Shown here in pieces: positions 16,165 through 24,790 of a stretch of 36,781 nucleotides of DNA (its first letter is position 1; every line of letters begins with the position of its first letter). The notes under the pieces are model-generated. The model searched no databases and was not told the origin of the DNA. It worked only from the letters and a program-made list of their open reading frames with translations. Both the position numbers and the translations under genes were made by a program. The stretch covers positions 1 through 36,781 of the forward strand of contig JAJPJJ010000029.1 of the NCBI GenBank assembly GCA_021324295.1. Reading direction: 5' to 3'. This DNA is from Bacillota bacterium (GTDB lineage Bacteria > Sysuimicrobiota > Sysuimicrobiia > Sysuimicrobiales > Segetimicrobiaceae).

Positions 16165-17397
16165 TTAGATGTGGAGGTGGATGTCTTCGCGGCTTTCCGC
16201 AACGAGGCGCCCATGGCTGATGACGTAGCGCGGCGGGGCGTGTCGCCGGAGCGCTTCGTGCACGGTGTCCCCGCGCAGCACGACGAGATGAGCCGCCCGG
16301 CCGACGGCCACGCCGTAGTCCCCCAGGCGCATCACGCGGGCGCCGAGGGTCGTGATCATCTCAAACAGCATCTCCATCTGCGCGAACGTGGGCGTGCCGA
16401 CGATGTGCGAGGCTACGAACGCGACCTCGAGCATGCTGTGCTGGCCGTAGGGGTAGTAGGCGTCGGCGATATCGTCCTGCCCCAGCGCGACCGGGAGGCC
16501 GGCGTCGAGCAGCTCCGCGAACCGCAGGTGGAGCGGTCCGGTGTGCGGATCTGTGACGAACGCCATTCCGGCCCGCCGCGCCAGATCCACGAGCTCGCGA
16601 ACGTACGGCTCGGGATACAGGCGCATCGCTCTCGCATGGCAGGCCGTGACGCGGCCGACCCACCCTTCGCGCAGCGCCGCCCGGGCCAGCATCTCGGTCG
16701 TCCGCAGCCGGGGATCGCCGGCGTCGTCGGCGAGGAACGCAACGTCCCGGTCGAACTCCCTCGCGAGCCGGAACATGCGGTCGGTGTGCTCCTGGGCCTC
16801 CGTGTCGGTGCGCTCGATCCAGGGGATCCCGCCGACCACGTCGGCGCCCATCGCGAGCGCCTCCCTGACGTGCGTCTCGGCGCCCGGATCCCTCAGGACA
16901 CCGTCCTGCGGGAAGGCCACGATCCGGACATGGACCGTCCCTCGTAGCTCGTCGCGCAGCCGGAGGATGGCCCTCACCGCCTCGAGGCGGGCGCGGGTGT
17001 CTGTATCGACGAACGCCTGCACGTGCGTCACGCCGTGTCCCAGGCCTTCGAGCAGCGCCCGACGGGCGTTCTCGTAGATCCATGTCTCCGCGTACTGCTC
17101 CTTGACCGCCGACGCCAGCGCGATGGCGGCGCCGGCCTGCTCCATGGCGCCGCTCGTGTACCGCCGGATCGCCTCGTCCCCGATCATCGGGAGCGTGTAG
17201 ACCTTACAGAGGTGCAGGTGCGCGTCGACAAACGATGCGGAGAGCAGGTTCCCCCCGCCGTCGAGCTCGATCCGGCCTCTCGGGCGGTCGGGCGTGATCG
17301 CCGCGATCCGCCCGTCGCGGACGGCGACCTGGAGCCGCTCCCCCGACCGGTCGCGGAGCCGGACATCCGTGATCACGAGGTCGAAGCGATCCTCCAT
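16165..17397 (-). CDS. Cytosine-deaminase-like amidohydrolase missing one metal-ligand His (minus-arm copy)
   Basis: This 410-residue CodA-like protein has His60 and His62 (FVDAHLHLCK), His253 (TACHARAM) and Asp308 (ALGQDDIAD) in place. Where CodA and the plus-arm copy have VDxHCD(E/S)xDDP, this protein reads DVAFLADDAGDP, so the third metal-ligand His is Leu222 and the following acidic place is Asp225. The C-terminal part (RVMRLGDYGVAVGRAAHLVVL) matches the family. It is probably a hydrolase with a modified metal centre or a different leaving group. The ATG at 17397 follows GGAGGG, and the gene begins 21 bases after the stop of the MTA/SAH-deaminase-like gene, so it is in the same transcript. 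The exact reaction is not known. Confidence 0.83.
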   Translation of the reverse strand: MEDRFDLVITDVRLRDRSGERLQVAVRDGRIAAITPDRPRGRIELDGGGNLLSASFVDAHLHLCKVYTLPMIGDEAIRRYTSGAMEQAGAAIALASAVKEQYAETWIYENARRALLEGLGHGVTHVQAFVDTDTRARLEAVRAILRLRDELRGTVHVRIVAFPQDGVLRDPGAETHVREALAMGADVVGGIPWIERTDTEAQEHTDRMFRLAREFDRDVAFLADDAGDPRLRTTEMLARAALREGWVGRVTACHARAMRLYPEPYVRELVDLARRAGMAFVTDPHTGPLHLRFAELLDAGLPVALGQDDIADAYYPYGQHSMLEVAFVASHIVGTPTFAQMEMLFEMITTLGARVMRLGDYGVAVGRAAHLVVLRGDTVHEALRRHAPPRYVISHGRLVAESREDIHLHI

Positions 17398-17418
17398 GGG
17401 GCCATCCCTCCGATGAGG

Positions 17419-18807
17419 CTAGAACGCAAACGGCCGCCAGGCCCGCGCGCGGGGGCTCGGGATGTGTGCGCGCGCGAGCAAATCGCCGGCGGCACGCTGC
17501 GCGTCTTCCGTGATCGTCTCCTCGTCCACCGTCAAGAGCCGTCGTGCCTCCATCACCACCCGGCCGTCGACGATCACCGTATCGACTTCGGTCCCGACCG
17601 CCGCGTAGACGAGCGAGGAGACCGGATGGTGCACCGGCCCGGCGAACGCGCCCCGCAGATCCGCGACGATCACGTCCGCCCGCTTCCCGGGCTCGAGGGA
17701 CCCGATCTCCCGCTCGAGCCCGAGCGCCTCCGCCGCCCCGATGGTCGCCATCTCCAGCGCCTGTTCCGCCGTGATCGCGGTCGGGTCGAGGGTGTGCACC
17801 TTGTGCAGGAGTGCGGCGAACTTCAGCGCCTCGATCATGTTCTGGTTGTTGTTGCTGGCGGGCCCATCGGTGGCCAGGCCGACCGGGATACCGGCCTGCA
17901 GCATCTGCGGGACGGGGGCGACGCCGGCCGCGAGGTACATGTTGCTGGTCGGGTTGTGCGAGACGGCGACGCGCCGCGCCCGCAGGATCCGCAGATCGTG
18001 CGGTGTGAGATGTACGCAGTGCACGGCCAACGTCGGGGTCTCGAGGAAGCCGGTCTGCTCGAGAAACGCCAGGTCGCCGACCCCGAAGCGCGCCCGCGCG
18101 TTCTCCAGGGAGAACGGCGTCTCGGCGATGTGCATCGTCAGCCCGATGCCCAGGTCGTCCGCGAGCCGCTGGATGGCCCGCAGCCCCTCGCGGCTGCACG
18201 ACCAGATCATGCACGGGCCGTAGCGGACGGTGATCCGGCCATCGGCGCTGCCGTGATACCGGCGCGCGACGCGCTCGCAGTCCGCGAGGACCTCGTCCGT
18301 GGACTGGATCAGGGCCGGGGGCACGCCGTACGCCTCACCGTAGTCGATGTAGCCGCGCACGAAGACGCCCCTGATCCCGGTCTCCGTCATCGCGCGGACG
18401 ACGGCGTCCGAGAGGCCCGGCCGCGGATGAGGGTACATGAAGTCCTTCAGGGTTGTGGTGCCCGATCGAATCGCCTCGATGCATCCCGCTGTCGCGGCCA
18501 GGTAGCAGTCCTCCTCCGTCAGCGCACACGACGCCGGGCCCACCACCGACCGGAACCAGTCCTCCAGCCGGCGATCGTCGCCCGGTCCCTTGAGGAGCGT
18601 CTGGAACAGGTGGGTGTGCGTGTTGATGAGCCCGGGCAGCACCACCTTGCCGGACGCGTCGATGACCGTCTCCCCGCCGGGCGGCGGGGCGGGCCGCGCA
18701 CCCGGCTCGACGGAGGCGATGCGCCGGTCTTCGATCCTCACCGTGCCGGGATCCAGGATACGCCGCTGCGGATCCATCGTGATCACGGTGCCGCCGGTGA
18801 TCCACAT
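17419..18807 (-). CDS. MTA/SAH-deaminase-like (TRZ/ATZ family) amidohydrolase, minus-arm copy
   Basis: This 462-residue protein has the N-terminal strand MWITGGTVITMDPQRRIL and His64 and His66 in GLINTHTHLFQTLLKG. It then has GLTMHIAETPFSLE, LAVHCVHLTPHD, VSHNPTSNMYLAAG and ATDGPASNNNQNM, closing with SLEPGKRADVIVAD. Known relatives deaminate adenosine-type nucleosides, 8-oxoguanine or s-triazines. The start at ATG 18807 has GAGGAGAG just upstream; the ATG at 18828 adds seven charged residues that break the family start. It lies 84 bases downstream of the BMP-type permease genes, so a nucleoside or nucleobase brought in by that transporter is the likely substrate (inference). Confidence 0.88.
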   Translation of the reverse strand: MWITGGTVITMDPQRRILDPGTVRIEDRRIASVEPGARPAPPPGGETVIDASGKVVLPGLINTHTHLFQTLLKGPGDDRRLEDWFRSVVGPASCALTEEDCYLAATAGCIEAIRSGTTTLKDFMYPHPRPGLSDAVVRAMTETGIRGVFVRGYIDYGEAYGVPPALIQSTDEVLADCERVARRYHGSADGRITVRYGPCMIWSCSREGLRAIQRLADDLGIGLTMHIAETPFSLENARARFGVGDLAFLEQTGFLETPTLAVHCVHLTPHDLRILRARRVAVSHNPTSNMYLAAGVAPVPQMLQAGIPVGLATDGPASNNNQNMIEALKFAALLHKVHTLDPTAITAEQALEMATIGAAEALGLEREIGSLEPGKRADVIVADLRGAFAGPVHHPVSSLVYAAVGTEVDTVIVDGRVVMEARRLLTVDEETITEDAQRAAGDLLARAHIPSPRARAWRPFAF

Positions 18808-18891
18808 CTCTCCTCGCCTCCCGCACACGGGGCGCGCGAGCGCTCACACCCGGCCCGGTCGCGCCCGTCCCAGCTCCGGGCTCAGCCGGCC

Positions 18892-19827
18892 TCAGCGGTC
18901 CTCCCTCCCGTAGTGCACGCCGGCCGCCGCCGGGGCGACCGACCGGCCGACAAAGCCGCCGAGCACCACGAGCGCGAGCACGTACGGCAGCATCGTCGGC
19001 AACTGGTACGGGATGCCGAGGTTGTACGTCTGGATGAACAGCTGGAGAGCCTCCGCTGCTCCGAAGAGAAACGAGGCCCCCAGCGCCCCAAGCGGGTGCC
19101 ACTTCCCGAAGATCACGGCCGCCAGGGCGATGAACCCCCGGCCCGCGGTCATGTTCTCCGAGAAGAGGTTGAGCTGGCCGAGGGAGAGAAACGCGCCGCC
19201 CATCCCGGCCAGCACGCCGCTGGCGATCACCCCGAAGTAGCGCACCAGGGAGACGTGGATCCCCGCCGTATCGGCGGCGCGCGGCAGCTCGCCCGTCGCC
19301 CGCACCGCGAGGCCCCACGGGGTCGTGAATAGAAAGAGCGCGAGGGCGGGCGCGAGCAGCAGCGTGATGAAGACGAGCGGCGTCTGGGTGAACACGACGG
19401 GCCCGAGAAGGGGAACCCGGGCGAGGTAGGGCACCGCCACGATCTGAAACGCGGGCACCTGCTCGACCCCGGCCGGCCGCAGCACCATCCGCGCGACAAA
19501 CGTGGTCATCCCGAGCGCAAGAAGGTTGATACCGACCCCGCTCACGATCTGATTGGCGCCGAGGCCAACGCTGACGTAGGCGAGGAGCAGCCCGATCGCG
19601 CCACCGACCAGCATCGCGCCAAGCAGCCCCATCCAGGGTCCGCCGAGGTAGTGGGACCCCATCACCGCGGCGAGCGCGCCGAACAGCATCATCCCCTCCA
19701 GGCCGATGTTGAAGACGCCCGACCGCTCCGAGAACACGCCTCCCATCGCCGCGAGCGCGATCGGGGTGGACAAGCGCACGGTCGCCGTGAGGTAGGCGAG
19801 GAGGAGCGCGTTTTCAACGACGCTCAG
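18892..19827 (-). CDS. BMP-type ABC transporter permease (NupQ/YufQ-like)
   Basis: This second permease of a nucleoside-type importer belongs to the branched-chain-permease family. The hallmark GGVFSERSGVFNIGLEGMMLFGA is near the N-terminus, followed by about eight membrane helices and GLGANQIVSGVGINLLALG. Homologues begin about 15-20 residues before the conserved TVRLSTPIALAAMGG, so the usual-looking GTG at 19779 seems too late. The open frame extends to a CTG at 19827, about 8 bases after AGGGGTG, which would give LSVVENALLLAYLTATVRL. I list that longer form (311 residues); the GTG form has 295. The CTG start would overlap the shifted end of the preceding permease gene by 14 bases. Confidence 0.85.
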   Translation of the reverse strand: MSVVENALLLAYLTATVRLSTPIALAAMGGVFSERSGVFNIGLEGMMLFGALAAVMGSHYLGGPWMGLLGAMLVGGAIGLLLAYVSVGLGANQIVSGVGINLLALGMTTFVARMVLRPAGVEQVPAFQIVAVPYLARVPLLGPVVFTQTPLVFITLLLAPALALFLFTTPWGLAVRATGELPRAADTAGIHVSLVRYFGVIASGVLAGMGGAFLSLGQLNLFSENMTAGRGFIALAAVIFGKWHPLGALGASFLFGAAEALQLFIQTYNLGIPYQLPTMLPYVLALVVLGGFVGRSVAPAAAGVHYGREDR

Positions 19828-20913
19828 GGTCCGTCACCCCTGTGGCCACGGCGGCCGGCAGCGTCGCGGCGACCTGCGGCCATCCCCGCGCCCAGCGGAG
19901 GAGCCGTCCCTGCAGGGCCAGGCTGGCGGCGAGGAACAGCACGGTGAGCCCCTGAATCGCGAAGACGATCGCGACGGGAACCCCAGGCTGCGCTGCATCG
20001 TATCGGCGCCGCTGCGCAGCGCGCCGAAGAAGAACGCGGTGGCCACCACGGCCAGCGGCTGTCCGGCGCCGAGAAATGCGACGATGATCGCATCGTACCC
20101 GTAGCCCGGAGAGAACGCATCGAACAGTCGGTGCTTGAGCCCCATCACCTCGGACGCCCCACCCAACCCCGCCAGGGCGCCGCTTGCGACCATCGCGGCG
20201 ACGAGCGTCGCGTGCACGCGCACTCCCGCGTACGCCGCGGCCGCAGGGTTGGCTCCCGCCATCCGCACCCGGAAGCCGACCGCGGTGTACCCGAAGATGA
20301 GGTGGAGGAACCCCGCGAGGGCGAGCGCGAGCAGGATGCCGGCATGGGCGTCGGTGGCCGGGATGATGACCGGCAACTGAGCGGCGGCATCGAGCGGCCG
20401 CGAGTACGGGTAGGGAGCTCCGGGCTCCATGAGCGGCCCGCCCGCGAGGAAGCTCACGAGGTAGATCGCGACGTAGTTCATCAGGAGCGTGGTGATGACC
20501 TCGCTCACGCCCCGGCCGACCTTGAGCAAGGCCGGGACCAGCGCCCACACGCCGCCGGCCGCCCCGGCGGCCAGCAACGCGAGCGGGACGTGGACCACCG
20601 ACGGCAGCCCGTGGACGGAGAGACCGACCACCGCGGCCGCGAGGCCGCCCATGTAGATCTGGCCCTCGGCGCCGATGTTCACCAGCCCCGCGCGGAGGGC
20701 CACCGCGATGCCGAGGCCGGCAAACAGCAGCGGGGTCGTCTTGACCAGCGTGGTCGCGAAGCCGTAGACATCGGCAAGCGCGCCGCGCAGGATCTCCTCG
20801 TACGCCGCGGCCGGGTTGACGCCGGCGAGCCCCACCGGGACCATGCCGAGGAGAAGGGCCACCAGCACTGCCCACACGGGCAGGAGCCGGCCCGCCAGCG
20901 CGCGGCCGTTCAT
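19814..20913 (-). pseudogene. BMP-type ABC transporter permease (NupP/YufP-like) with a C-terminal frameshift
   Basis: The first 310 or so residues are a normal permease: MNGRALAGRLLPVWAVLVALLLG, LRAGLVNIGAEGQIYMGG, SEVITTLLMNYVAIYLV, SPGYGYDAIIVAFLGAGQP and FFFGALRSGADTMQRSLG. At the GGGG run (19981-19984) the frame then breaks into Ser/Arg/Pro-rich sequence ending at 19834. One frame away the expected C-terminus continues, GVPVAIVFAIQGLTVLFLAASLAL and on to TDPERR, ending at 19814. Restoring one G repairs the gene. This may be a sequencing error, a fresh mutation or slippage. The intact part starts with an ATGA overlap to the ATPase stop. If genuine, the last helix would be lost and the transporter could fail. 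Confidence 0.8.
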
Positions 20914-22487
20914 TGTGCGGGCGCCGCGGTCTGCGCCGTGCGCAGGGAGCCGGCCATCATGAGGCTGATGTCCTCGAGGCGGGCATCCCCGGGGCGCACG
21001 ATGCCCATGATCTCGCCGCCGTACAGCACCGCCACCCGGTCGCTGAGGCCGAGCACCTCGTCCAGCTCCATCGAGATGTACAGGACGCCGGCGCCCCTGT
21101 CCCGCTGCTCCAGGATGGTCCGCAGCACGTACTCCGACGCTCCCACGTCTAGGCCCCGCGACGGCTGCACCGCGACGATCAGCACCGGCTCACCGGACAT
21201 CTCGCGGGCGAGGACGACCTTCTGCTGGTTGCCTCCCGAGAGCTGCCGCACCGGCTGCAGCACGCTGTTCATGCGGATATCGAACCGCTCCGCGAGCGCC
21301 CTGGCATGGTCGATGATGCGCGACCGGTCGAGGACAGGCCCGCGGGAGAACGGCGGACGGTGGAACGCCTTGAGGGCGAGATTCTCAGCGATGGTGAAAT
21401 CCAGGATCACACCGAAGCGGCCGCGGTCGGCCGGGATGTATGCGAGCCGATCCGCGACAGCCCGCCGCCCCGCCGGCGTGGCCACATCCCGCCCGTCGAT
21501 GCGGATCCGGCCGGCCGTCGGGCGCCGCAGCCCGGCGATCACCTCAGCGAGCTCCGCCTGCCCGTTGCCGTCCACGCCGGCGATGCCCAGGATCTCCCCC
21601 CGGGCCACGGTGAACGTGACGCCCCGCAGGGCGGGCAGCCCGCGGTCGCCGACCGCGTGGAGATCGTCGACTTCCAGCGCGGGCCCGCCGGCCCGCGGCG
21701 GGCCCTTGAACAGCCGGAGCACCACGTCCCGGCCCACCATCATCCGCGCGAGCTCCGCCGGGGTGGTGTCCGCCGTTCGAACCGTGTCCACGACCCGGCC
21801 GTGGCGCAGCACGGTGATCGTGTCGCTGATGCGCATGACCTCCTCGAGCTTATGGCTGATGAAGACCACCGAGTGCCCCTCCGCCACGAGGCGGCGGATG
21901 ATCGCGAAGAGGGCCTCGGATTCGGCCGGGGTCAGGACAGAGGTGGGCTCGTCGAGGATCAGCAGATCGGCTCTCCGGTACAGCGCCTTCAAGATCTCCA
22001 CGCGCTGCTGCATCCCGACCGGCAGCGCCCAAACCGGCAGGCGCGGGTCCACGTCCAGCCCGTAGGCGCGCGAGAGCGACTCGATTTCGCGCTCGACGCG
22101 GCGGAGATCGAGGAACACGCCCCGGCGGGGGGGCAGTCCCAGGACGATGTTCTCCGCGACCGTGAGCGGAGGCACCAGGGTGAACTGCTGGTGGATCATG
22201 CCGATGCGCCGCCGGATCGCCTCCCGCGTCGAGCGAATCTCGACGGGCCGCCCACGCAGCAGCACACGGCCCTCGTCCGGAGCGTGGAGGCCGAAGAGGA
22301 TGTTCATCAGCGTCGTCTTCCCCGCGCCGTTCTCGCCCAGCAGTGCGTGCACCGTGCCGCGCCGAACGGCGAGGGTCACGCGGTCGTTGGCCAGCACCGG
22401 ACCAAACCGCTTGGTGATGCCTTCCATGCGGAGGATGTCCACGGACGGGAGGGCACCCGGCGCCGTCTCCGGTCCCCGAGGCGTCAC
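20910..22487 (-). CDS. ABC transporter ATP-binding protein with two nucleotide-binding domains (NupO/YufO-like)
   Basis: This 525-residue duplicated ATPase powers nucleoside-type BMP importers at the cytoplasmic face. Domain 1 has Walker A GENGAGKT (residues 51-58), the signature LPVGMQQRVEILKAL and Walker B LLILDEPTSVLTP. Domain 2 starts near residue 265, lacks a good Walker A (GVDGNGQAELAEV) and has the signature LSGGNQQKVVLAREM, as is usual for this family. It begins at a GTG (22487) that overlaps the binding-protein stop by four bases (GTGA) and ends in an ATGA overlap with the next permease, so the three genes are translationally coupled. Only the first site is expected to be fully catalytic. 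Confidence 0.93.
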   Translation of the reverse strand: MTPRGPETAPGALPSVDILRMEGITKRFGPVLANDRVTLAVRRGTVHALLGENGAGKTTLMNILFGLHAPDEGRVLLRGRPVEIRSTREAIRRRIGMIHQQFTLVPPLTVAENIVLGLPPRRGVFLDLRRVEREIESLSRAYGLDVDPRLPVWALPVGMQQRVEILKALYRRADLLILDEPTSVLTPAESEALFAIIRRLVAEGHSVVFISHKLEEVMRISDTITVLRHGRVVDTVRTADTTPAELARMMVGRDVVLRLFKGPPRAGGPALEVDDLHAVGDRGLPALRGVTFTVARGEILGIAGVDGNGQAELAEVIAGLRRPTAGRIRIDGRDVATPAGRRAVADRLAYIPADRGRFGVILDFTIAENLALKAFHRPPFSRGPVLDRSRIIDHARALAERFDIRMNSVLQPVRQLSGGNQQKVVLAREMSGEPVLIVAVQPSRGLDVGASEYVLRTILEQRDRGAGVLYISMELDEVLGLSDRVAVLYGGEIMGIVRPGDARLEDISLMMAGSLRTAQTAAPAQ

Positions 22488-23461
22488 CGGGGCGTGATCT
22501 CGCCGGCCAGGAGCTTCTTCCGCGCGTCGTTCACCTTCGTCCGCGCCGCCGCGGGGACCGCGGCGTTGTACCGGCCGAGGCGCGCCACGGTGGGATTCTC
22601 CAGCCCGATCACGTAGTTCTTGCCCTCGAACTTGCCCGCCACCGTGAGTCTGGCGATCTCCAGCATCGCCGCCGGCATGTTCTCGATGACGCTGGTCAGG
22701 ATGTTCTTCGGCAGGAGGTCGAGCTGATCGCCGACGTACCCGACGGCGTAGACGTTCCGTTCCTTCACGGCATCAAGGACGCCGATCAACGCATGATCGA
22801 GGATGGGGAAGACCACGTCCGCGCCCTTGGCGATCTGTGCGAGCGCGGCCTCCTTGCCTTTCCCCACGTTGTCCCAGTCGCCGGTGAAGGAGACCAGAAC
22901 CTGCACCTTGGGGTTCGCGTACATGGCGCCCTGGGAGAACCCCGCGATCAGGTCCTCGATCGCTTTGAACTTTTCCGCTGCGACGACCGCGACCCTGTCG
23001 TGCCTGGTCATGCTCCCCGCTACGATGCCGCCCAGGAAGCTCACCTGGAAGTGGTTCACCTGCAGGTCGGCCAGGTTGGGGCCGGTGTTCGTGCCGTTGT
23101 CGATCACGAATTTCGTCTTGGGAAAGCGTTGCGCGACCTGCTTCGCCGCGGCGTCGAACTCCCCGCCGTGGCCGAAGACGAGGTCGAACCCACGCCGCGC
23201 GTACCCGCTGAGTACTTCCGCCTGGTCCGGCTGCGCCACGCGCTCGGTGTAGGCGATCTGGGCGCCCAGTTGCTTTTCGATGAGCTTGAGCCCCTCGTAG
23301 CCACTCTGATTCCATGCCTTGTCCGTGATGATGCCCGGCAGCGCCGCCGCGACCCGCAGCTTCGCCGGCCCCGCTCCGGACGCGAGCGGCCCGAGGGCCA
23401 GCGCCAGCAGGACCCCCAGCACGATGCCGTCCCTCGCCGACCGCCAGGGTTGTCCGGACAT
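22484..23461 (-). CDS. BMP-family ABC substrate-binding protein, minus-arm copy
   Basis: This 325-residue exported receptor has a signal segment (about 13-32, IVLGVLLALALGPLASGAG) and the same BMP domain as the protein at 13485-14471. The two share LRVAAALPGIITDKAWNQ, YARRGFDLVFGHGGEFDAAAKQ and the stretch KGADVVFPILDHALIGVLDA almost residue for residue. The start at ATG 23461 follows GGGGGAG with 5-base spacing; an upstream open extension of 48 residues is Arg/Gly-rich and rejected. It directly precedes its ATPase, so this is the cognate receptor of the importer at 18892-22487. The ligand is probably a nucleoside or related heterocycle, judged from family knowledge and the flanking deaminases. 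Confidence 0.93.
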   Translation of the reverse strand: MSGQPWRSARDGIVLGVLLALALGPLASGAGPAKLRVAAALPGIITDKAWNQSGYEGLKLIEKQLGAQIAYTERVAQPDQAEVLSGYARRGFDLVFGHGGEFDAAAKQVAQRFPKTKFVIDNGTNTGPNLADLQVNHFQVSFLGGIVAGSMTRHDRVAVVAAEKFKAIEDLIAGFSQGAMYANPKVQVLVSFTGDWDNVGKGKEAALAQIAKGADVVFPILDHALIGVLDAVKERNVYAVGYVGDQLDLLPKNILTSVIENMPAAMLEIARLTVAGKFEGKNYVIGLENPTVARLGRYNAAVPAAARTKVNDARKKLLAGEITPR

Positions 23462-23574
23462 TCCGCTCCCCCCTTCTGCCCGGCACGAGCCCGGTCTCCC
23501 TCGAACACCGTGGCCGGGGGTGGAAGGCCACGCCCGGCTCCTCGGGGTCCGCCCGGGCCATGCACCGGCCCGCT

Positions 23575-24552
23575 TCATGCGCCCGTGGCGAAGGGGACGC
23601 GGCATCCGAGTCGCGCCAGGAGAGCGCGCTCCACCATCACGTGGACCCCTTTCACCCCGTTCACCACCTGCGTGACGCGCAGGTCCGCCGCAAGGCTGGC
23701 CAGCCGGTAGGCGTCACGCCACGTCAGCTGGCAGTGCGCCTGGAGGAGATCGAGGAGTGCCCGCACGGCGGCCTGCGCCGCGCGGTCCAGGTCCTCGTGA
23801 AACCCCATCGTCACGAGGTGCGTGGGCGTGAGGCCGAGCGGCAGGGACAGGGTGAAATCGCCCCGCACCGTGAGGCGCAGCTCGCCGTCGAGGCAGGTCT
23901 CGATCGCGGTCACGCACACCTCCCCGTCGCCCTGCGCTGCGTGCCCGTCGCCGACGCTGAGCAATGCTCCGTCCACCCACACCGGCAGGAACAGCGTCGT
24001 TCCCGCTACGAGCTCCTTGTTGTCCATGTTCCCGCCGTGAGCGCGGGGTGCCGCGCTGGAGATGCGGCCCCATCGCCGGGGCGGGGCGACGCCCAGGATG
24101 CCGAAGAAGGGGCGCGTCTGCAGAGCCACGCCAGGCGGCACGGTGGCGAGACCGGTCTCGCGGTCGAGGGGGATCGTGCAGACGTCGAGCTCCTCGACCT
24201 CCTCGGGGAACAGGCCGGCGAGTGGCCTGACAACGTTGTATCCGTAGGACGCTCCGAGCCGGATCGACAGGATGTCGACCTGAAGCACCTGGCCCGCCCG
24301 GGCGCCGTCGACAAAGATCGGGCCGGTCAGGATGTGCGGGCCCGGACCGCGGTCTCGGACCTCGGCGAAGATCAGCGGAAGCTCCGGGGGCATCCACTCC
24401 GCGGGGATCGGGTAGTCCGGAGAGCCCGAGACGGTGCGGATCCGGACCACGTCCCCGCTGCGCACGTGGGCCACGGGCGCCAGCGCCGCGTCGAAGAACC
24501 CCCAGTGGACGGTGGCCGGTGAGGCATCCAGGCGGTGCACGGCGGGCGGCAT
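23575..24552 (-). CDS. Acetamidase/formamidase family protein (FmdA/AmdA)
   Basis: This 325-residue cytoplasmic amidase of the FmdA/AmdA family hydrolyses formamide, acetamide or similar small amides to ammonia and an acid. Signatures include VHRLDASPATVHWGFFDA at the start, GPIFVDGARAGQVLQVDI, and the metal-site segment HGGNMDNKELVAGTTLFLPV. GALLSVGDGHAAQGDGEV, then a family-like C-terminus (TQVVNGVKGVHVMV), complete it. The ATG at 24552 is the only start near the conserved N-terminus, and no Shine-Dalgarno is visible. It lies between carbamate kinase and the BMP transporter on the same strand, with gaps of 238 and 113 bases, and would release ammonia and formate from ring-opening products. 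The 238-base gap upstream holds nothing I recognise. Confidence 0.9.
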   Translation of the reverse strand: MPPAVHRLDASPATVHWGFFDAALAPVAHVRSGDVVRIRTVSGSPDYPIPAEWMPPELPLIFAEVRDRGPGPHILTGPIFVDGARAGQVLQVDILSIRLGASYGYNVVRPLAGLFPEEVEELDVCTIPLDRETGLATVPPGVALQTRPFFGILGVAPPRRWGRISSAAPRAHGGNMDNKELVAGTTLFLPVWVDGALLSVGDGHAAQGDGEVCVTAIETCLDGELRLTVRGDFTLSLPLGLTPTHLVTMGFHEDLDRAAQAAVRALLDLLQAHCQLTWRDAYRLASLAADLRVTQVVNGVKGVHVMVERALLARLGCRVPFATGA

Positions 24553-24790
24553 CGGTGAGGAGGATACGTCGTGCCGTTCCCGGAACCCTCTCGGCGCGAC
24601 GGGACGCGTGTGGGACCCCACGATCGCGGGCGCCTCATCGTTTGCGCTGTCGTGCACGTCCGTTGCGCGGCTCGCAGACGATGCCGCGCGAGCGCCTGCC
24701 GTTCGGAGAGGCTCCGCACGCGCGTAGACCGTGGCTCGGTGCGGAGCGAGCCGGAGGGCCCGGGGCTCATAAGCACCGTCCGCACCGCCG

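Noticed and set aside
17023-19332. 769-codon open frame on the plus strand
   Set aside because: Antisense to two amidohydrolases and a permease with strong signatures; an Arg/Asp-rich shadow frame.
20131-22065. 644-codon open frame on the plus strand
   Set aside because: Antisense to the ATPase and permease genes, which carry Walker and permease motifs.
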